Shown one piece after another: positions 57,431 to 64,000 of a stretch of 64,000 nucleotides of DNA (positions are counted from its first letter, which is position 1; every line of letters begins with the position of its first letter). Made by a program: the position numbers and the translations under genes. The stretch is from positions 32,083,707 through 32,147,706 of the forward strand of contig CM055894.1 in the NCBI GenBank assembly GCA_029582155.1. The letters run 5' to 3'. Below the pieces are notes generated by a model. The model was not told where the DNA came from and did not search any database. It saw only the letters and a list, made by a program, of their open reading frames with translations. The stretch comes from Panopea generosa (Eukaryota > Mollusca > Bivalvia > Adapedonta > Hiatellidae).

Positions 57431-58276
57431 CACGTGTTTCCAATTGGAATTGACCGCTTGGATATCATTATTTCCCATTGAAAATTAATGCCAATTGGAA
57501 TATAAGAATTCCAATTGGACAGTTTTTTTTTTTACTACTTTAAATAAATTTATATTTGTTTTTTTATGAACGTTTTGAGCTGTAATTTTGAATTTTACTT
57601 AATATTAGTAATAATTATCCAAAAGTATTAAGTTTATAACATTAAAGTTCATAATAAAAGAAAAGTTTTTGGAAAAAAATGTTTTTTTCATAAATTCACA
57701 TACAAAAAACGAAATGAAGACTCAATATGTATACAGTTTGAATCGTTATACGTATCTTATGCACTAAGCGACATGGGTTAGTTAAAGTATGCCCGTTATC
57801 ACTAGCATTTAAACTTACAAAACACAGGTTTTAAGTATCAATAAAAACCTGACATGACCACATTAAAAGCTTAAACAATAGTCTAACATAGTTCTTCCTA
57901 TATACATAATGATTAAACGTTTTCAAACTGAGCATAATAACATAACGATTGTTATTGCAATGTAACATGTACCATTCAGCAAATTCATATTGTTAAAATG
58001 TTGTGTTTCCTGAGTGCCACATACAACTATATTACTTTGAAACTAAACCCAAACAAGATGCAATGTCTTAAAAATATCATTTAACGTTGTATATCTTTTT
58101 ACAAATTTACGGAAAGTACATTGCTGAGACATGTATAAGGAATTATTTTGATGGTTGAACACGAACTTACATGACTACTTACCAAGTTATTAGTTCACGT
58201 GACATTTGCTTGATGCATATCTCATGGATGTTCACCAAGTAAAGTTAATTTTTTAACCGAATCATTCTAATATCTA

Positions 58277-58516
58277 GGCTGCGTTTCACAAAAAAGCTTA
58301 CGACAAAACTTGTCGTAAACATTAACCAACAATTATTCATAATATGTTTAATTTTCATCCAAATGAAGCCAAATTAGCTCAAATCATGCCGAAAGTTATA
58401 CATTTTCTGGAAATACAATCATTTTAAATGTCAATCAAAATTTGAACACACAACGGAGAAATTGTCAAATTGACTTACGTCGATTTTTATCGTAAGTTAT
58501 TTTGTGAAAAGCAGCC
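58277..58516. mobile_element. MITE with GGCTGC.TTTCACAAAA ends
   Basis: Left GGCTGCGTTTCACAAAAAAG and right, inverted, GGCTGCTTTTCACAAAATAA; each is followed by CTTACGA. This terminal pattern is common in invertebrate MITEs. The target-site duplication is unclear. Located in the large intron before exon 3 of the secreted protein. Confidence 0.65.
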
Positions 58517-58984
58517 CTGGATTATCATTCTATAGTCTTAACGGAAACGATAGCAAACGACTTATTTCAGAGTCACATAATCAAACTATTGTAGGCGATA
58601 TTTACGTTTCATAATATGCATATAAAGGTTGTCTAAAACTGTAAATTTCAAATTTTGTTTGTACATGCTTTGTATGTTTTGTCAATAAACACATATTTGT
58701 TGATTTTCTTGAAGGGAATATATCAGAATTTTTCAAAATTTTGAAATTGGTTAAACATTTATTTCCCAAATTCTTATATATACCCACTGAACCCATATTG
58801 CCAAAAAGATATCTATTTAAGCATGCAAAAATAATATTTTGAAAGCGAATTTCCTAACTTGGGCTACGCACTTAGGTTAGATTAAAATATCCTGCCTAAA
58901 CATATTTTGTGACGTATTAAATGAGTAACGTGATTTCATTTAGATTTCAATTTTATCCGTTATACAGATTTAAACGTAGTAAAA

Positions 58985-59175
58985 TTATTTTATCAAAGAA
59001 AGAACCGGAATGGCAATGCGAAGATTGTCAAACAGTGTTTAAGTGCTGTCTAGTCTTAGAATGGGGTCTTCGTTTAAAGTTTAACACTCCTATTTACATA
59101 TCGATTTTGTCATGTTTTGGTAGATTTTACATGCTTAACTATTCGGTTTATATTCATTAATGATAAGGTAATGCT
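58985..59175. repeat. Dispersed repeat R3 (copy 2)
   Basis: TCTTCGTTTAAAGTTTAACAC, GTTTTGGTAGATTTTACATG and CTATTCGGTTTATATTCATT correspond to copy 1 at 38830-39020. The 79-aa ORF at 58921-59160 lies mainly in this repeat and has no other support. Confidence 0.6.
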
Positions 59176-61811
59176 TTTTATCCATTTAGATAATAAATAC
59201 AAACGTTTTTATACAAGAATTATATTACAACATTTGAAAAAAAACATAACAAGGTAATATCTTAATATCTTAATGTGCCATGTCGCGCTCAAATTATTCT
59301 TTACGTGTTTTCAGTACATGTATATAAACCATTTATTTTTCTTTTGAGTTAAATAATAATATCATCAACATACAAGAGAACTTTATTTCTCATTTAATAT
59401 TAGGTCACGATTGAAATAACGTTTTCGCTGGATAGATCGCTTACATATATAACTATTACATGACCTGCTTAACGCATTGTTACGGTGCTCCATTAGGGCC
59501 AACGTGCTATCGTTTTATCAACGAACACACGCAATGCCAGACCAACATGATAGCACGATGGTGACGGAGCGATAACATGATGACATGATGGTGACGCAGC
59601 GAAGGCACGATGACGAAGACACGATGCCACGACAGCACGATGACAAAACGCGATATTCATGAAGAAGATTTGTTTTCATTTTAAAGATTTAATATTAAAT
59701 ACTCAATAGAAGTTTAATAAAGCTTAATGCATTGTCTGTACTAGTTCTGAATTAAACTGAAGTTTTAATGACATGTGATATCAGTCAAAATGTATGCAAA
59801 AACACAGGAATTTTGAATCTTCATGAAAAAGTGAAAATGGGCCTGTAAAAAAACAAAAACAAACATGTTCTGATTGCAAAAAATGATATTATGGAACCAA
59901 ATATATAAAACCGCAAAAGCAAACAATTCAAGCTATTTCCATACAAAAGTATCCCTTTTCGCTGTGTACACATCATTTCCAATATAGAAAGGGCAACAGC
60001 GGTCCATTAGATAATACATACATGCCATTCAATTTAAGATTCTGCATATATCAATATGTCAATTGCTTTTATATATTTTGATATAGTGTATGGATAAAAT
60101 TTGCTTAAAACCTCACAAAATACTCGCTGATACCTATTCTAATGACAATCGAAATAAAAAATACACTTTACCTGGTAATTTGAGAAAAAATAGCTCTTAA
60201 ATTATGCCATCGTTAAATAAACTGCAGTTGCAAAATTAACGTTTTTATATTATTTGAGCATATTTGTATAAATATTAAGATTTCTGTTATAAAACTTATT
60301 CAGGTTGAATCGCTATAAGCAATTATTTAACACTAGTATGCACATTTCATATATTGAACACAATATCAGAGACCAATTTTAGTCGTATCCGTAAATGATT
60401 GTGCCGAAATAGGGTCAGTTGTCGTATAGCGATATGTAGTGACTCTGGCAGGTCTCGGCAAAATTGCTTCCCTTTGTGTGCAGAGCTGGTGTGCATGAAA
60501 AACAGTAGCAGTCGTCCTTAAAAAACTAAGATTGTGTTCAACTATTCATAAAATGACCAAACTATAGTTAAATACATTCTTTTTTAAAATAAATAAGCAT
60601 CCACTAATTCTGCATCATGGATATCTGTCAGATTCTGTTAATTATAGCCTCATGTCCCATTACATTTCCCAAAGGATTCCATTGTAACATTTATACAAAA
60701 AAAACACAGTGAAAACAAAATCTGCCGCATGTGTCTGTGCTCAAATTCTTCACTGGTTCAAGATCTCTAATTATACGAGAAAACATGTTTTCTTGACCCT
60801 CATCTAAACTCCAGGGGTATTCAATGAAGACAATAGAGGAATGAATCCATCACCATACTGTTATCGTAACATCGCGTCATCATCATCGGGTTATCACTCT
60901 ATCACCACCTGATCATGGCTGTCATAGCAGTGCCTTCCTGTCTGACATGCGCATAAAATTCCAACGTGCGTTCTGATGTTAGGGAAGATAATGTTTTACA
61001 CCGCTTGATAGTGCAGTGGCTCAACGGCTTGTTGGTATACTATAGGACCAGGGTGGCTCAAATCTTAAAGGATACATATGTATCAAACATGTTTTATACT
61101 AGTATACTAAACACTTATTTTCCGTTTCAAATATTGTATAATTATAAATGTTTGATATGATCACCGTACTTTGTTTCACAGGGAACATTTTATCATGTCA
61201 ATGCATTCATTTCTGTTGATAAATTGCCTGCCTGATAAACATGTACGTTTATCAGGCACATGGCGTCATTTTGTGTAATTATACATTTTGACCTTGACGG
61301 AGCTACTTTTAACTTCACTTTAAATAAATAACAACGAACTAAAAATATTGGCATGATAAATAGAATACCACGTCAGTGTCTAATATTATCATCTTTATCA
61401 GGTTCCACAAAAAAAAAGGACTCAGCAGAGCCCGCTCATGGTTTCTTTCTCTACGCTGAGTTAGAAAATGTCTATCATATGCTGGGCTTAAACTCATAAA
61501 CATTTGAGTATAAAATCTTAGACTCAAACGCAAACACGACTTTTAAATAACATTTACTAGCAAAAATTTGGTTATAAAACGTATTTTGTTTGGATATTTA
61601 TTGATACTGTAACTGTGAAATTAACTGTTTTTGCCAGACAATGTTGATTCTTTCTTCCAATTTTTTTAACGAAAATTTCAAAATGTCTTATTTTGAGTTA
61701 GAGTTTGATTTTGAGATTCAACTGTTGTATAAATTGAAATGCTAATAGTAATTTTTTCGGTCCTAAATTAAAAGCGCAAATGAAAATGCGATTTGTTTTT
61801 TGTAATTGCAG
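59176..61811 (+). other. End of intron 2 of the secreted-protein gene
   Basis: Holds a degenerate CACGATGRTGACG-type repeat (59545-59650), repeat R4 copy 2 and a perfect 11-bp inverted repeat GCCTGATAAAC (61230-61240 and 61247-61257). No further exon in the right phase was found. Confidence 0.4.
60672..60775. repeat. Dispersed repeat R4 (copy 2)
   Basis: GATTCCATTGTAACATTTAT, CACAGTGAAAACAAAATCTG and CAAATTCTTCACTGGTTCAAG match copy 1 at 48782. Both lie in introns of the secreted-protein gene. Confidence 0.7.
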
Positions 61812-61939
61812 GATGCAAAAACGCAACTTTATTACACAAAAACACTCGTATTAATTTTACCGTGACGAACAACTACCCCGGGACGTGTCTGGATCATTGC
61901 AAGAAAAATAACGGAACTATATCATATATAGCTTTACAG
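61812..61939 (+). CDS. WSC-like cysteine-containing exon of the secreted protein (exon 3, gene continues beyond window)
   Basis: Acceptor TGTAATTGCAG, then 128 bases open in the phase supplied by exon 1 or 2: GCKNATLLHKNTRINFTVTN, followed by NYPGTCLDHCKKNNGTISYI and ALQ, to donor GTTGGT. The spacing GC...C..HC...YIALQ resembles the first half of a WSC domain (Cys-rich carbohydrate-binding ectodomain), and there are N-glycosylation sequons (NAT, NFT, NGT). This suits an extracellular protein following the signal-peptide exon. The second half of such a domain (C.CG) should lie in a later exon, which I do not find before 64000. Confidence 0.6.
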
Positions 61940-63424
61940 GTTGGTTACGCTTTCATATTGCTTTAAAGTTACTATTATTTCATATTATTTTGGAGCTATC
62001 TTTATTTATGATGTTTCGTTTTGTGATTTGAGTACAGGTAAAACAGCCAGGTTGGGTGCATCCGTTAACCAGGTTTAGGCTCACAAAGGGCGATATTGCT
62101 ACATATCATTCTATAGCTGTGACCCTTGGTGACCCCTGGTGACCCCTTGTGCCAATCGTCTATATTTGAATCGTAGTGCTTATAGTAATTCTACACATAG
62201 ACAGATGATATAAAAGATATGGTGATTTAATCTGTGTTGTGTTAACTGCGCGCTTTGGCCAATAAGCCTCTGTTGGACATACATTGTCTTATTTTTGCTG
62301 CTGAATGAGTTTAGTGTTTAGTGGCACTATTATTTATACCCAAACTCCACTACAGTGGAATTCAACTTTAACCAATACATTTCCCTAGATCTATAACATG
62401 ACTTGATATGATCTGGCTGCCTTGTTGCCTTAATTATTGAAAACTACATAATTAATTTCACAATTTACTCCATCAAGCGATGTCGAGTTGATAGCGTGTT
62501 GAAATCAATATAAGATATACATTTTTTATTTACATATAAAGAGAAGAGAGACGTATTGTTTTAAAATCATGCTATATTTCACAACATTTTCATAAAACAT
62601 GAAACATATACCTAAATTCATTTTTATCTGACATAAATACTAACTGTTGATTCAATGCATCAACGGTCATTTCTTAAATCTATCAGATCATAACGGTATA
62701 TCAACTATAAATCGCCATTAATGTCCGATAAAAAGACTGTGGAAATACGGAACAAAACAAGAAATCAGTCGATTCGATTTCATTAAGTTTGTTCATAAAG
62801 GGTACTGAATATCAAACTACCAACTGCAAACTACCTACCGACTTTAACTACTTAATTAGGTACGTTTATGTAAATTTACGAAAGAAATTGATGCGATAAT
62901 GTGATTTCCACACACAAAAGAAGATCGTGGCTACAACGAAATTAATACATTTTAGTATCATTTAGCCGTTGTGCAAATGTTTGGTTTCATTAAAAAAATA
63001 CCCTGCATATTTGTTTCTTAAATTCCTTAAGACATGGAGCAACATGGCAGTAAATATTGGAAATCAAAACTGCTGAAAATACGCCAAGAGTTCATTCGTA
63101 ATCCGTAGATTTATCCAATACATCGTCAAGGTATATATTTTAGGTCTCACTTAACAATTATTTTCACTGAGTGACGGTAGCAAGAGTATTGCGCTCAAGA
63201 AATTATAGCTGTGATATTCGGTTAGGCATTATTTTTGTTGAAAATGCATCAATGATCATATTATGATAACAGTAGCATATTTTCATGAGGGGAGTCATTA
63301 AACTATCGTAATTGGGAAAAAGCAATTTGGTTCACATAACTTTTTATCTGCATATGTTGACCATCAGAGGTCTCTGGGAACCAGACACTTTAGGAACTAT
63401 TGGAAATGTGTTCAGTGTCCCAAA
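61940..63424 (+). other. Start of intron 3 of the secreted-protein gene
   Basis: AT-rich; a triple GGTGACCC direct repeat near 62130. No cysteine-rich continuation exon is visible. Confidence 0.4.
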
Positions 63425-64000
63425 ATAAACCGATTATACATATAACTAACACATGTATCAATAACATATACCGAGTATACATATAACTAACACATGTATC
63501 AATAACATATACCGAGTATACATATAACTAACACATGTATCAATCATATATACTGAATGTACATATAACTAACACATATATTTATCACATATACTGAATA
63601 TACATATAACTAACACATGTATCAATAACATATACCGAATATACATATAACTAACACATGTATCAATAACATATACTGAATATACATATAACTTACACAT
63701 GTATCAATAACATATACCGAATATACATATAACTTACACTTGTATCAATAACATATACCGAATATACATATAACTAACACATGTATGAAAACATATACCG
63801 AATATACATATAACTAACACATGTATCAATAACATATACCGATTATACATATAACTTACACATGTATCAATAACATATACCGAATATACATATAACTAAC
63901 ACATGTATCAATAACATATACCGAATATACATATAACTAACACATGTATCAATAACATATACCGAATATACATATAACTAACACATATATCAATAACATA
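63425..64000. repeat. 41-bp satellite running off the right edge (about 14 units seen)
   Basis: Unit ACATGTATCAATAACATATA then CCGAATATACATATAACTAAC. The array is cut by the window end, so its length is unknown. Confidence 0.92.

Noticed and set aside
56327..57443. 352-residue Val-rich and 81-residue Ser/Gly-rich ORFs
   Set aside because: Pure products of a CTA/CCA triplet tract.
1..64000. Bacterial-type features (operons, CRISPR arrays, attachment sites)
   Set aside because: The window is animal nuclear DNA; the direct-repeat arrays have no unique spacers of constant length and no cas-like genes.

Overview
The window is eukaryotic and almost certainly from a lophotrochozoan, most likely a bivalve mollusc. 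It is AT-rich, has spliced genes with long introns, and is crowded with tRNA-derived SINEs, short terminal-inverted-repeat elements (MITEs) and tandem arrays of the kind common in bivalve genomes. The species cannot be named from the sequence alone. Long single-frame ORFs are rare, and most of those outside the exons below lie in tandem repeats and are not genes.

Left half (about 2.4-29.4 kb), minus strand: one complete coding region for the KAT8 regulatory NSL complex subunit 1 orthologue (KANSL1). I rebuilt it as eight coding exons (29390-28030, 24347-23542, 13560-13455, 9846-9746, 9055-8936, 8273-8048, 5051-4979, 3029-2382). All junctions are GT-AG, all phases fit, and the sum is exactly 1147 codons including the stop (1133 from the internal, better-supported start), against about 1105 residues in human KANSL1. 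The conserved N-terminal tag, the acidic/serine stretch, the EWKW...DRAAIVSRW block, the WDR5-binding (WIN-type) motif and the KAT8-binding PEHE domain are all present. Its introns hold SINE copies with clean target-site duplications, several MITE families, a 26-bp minisatellite, a tandemly triplicated splice acceptor and a possible internal promoter near 21.2 kb.

Middle (29.4-46.6 kb): a putative bidirectional promoter near 29.95 kb, with a possible divergent plus-strand gene of which two in-phase exons are visible. Beyond it lies repeat-rich DNA: two copies of a second SINE family, a remarkable SINE at 36919-38280 whose central domain has been amplified 17-fold between intact target-site duplications, a broken LINE reverse-transcriptase fragment with an abutting MITE, a 2-kb 45-bp minisatellite, a roughly 40-bp satellite and a pentanucleotide array.

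Right part (46.7-64 kb), plus strand: the 5' part of a gene for a secreted or membrane protein. It has a signal-peptide exon (46692-46767), a 45-nt micro-exon (49164-49208) and, about 12.6 kb later, a cysteine-containing WSC-like exon (61812-61939). The rest lies beyond the window. Its introns contain a 140-145-bp satellite, a piggyBac-like MITE, a hairpin element, a 1.1-kb CTA/CCA triplet tract and a 41-bp satellite that runs off the right edge.

The recognised chromosomal function is chromatin regulation: KANSL1 scaffolds the NSL histone acetyltransferase complex. The other two gene models are not functionally linked to it by any sequence evidence.
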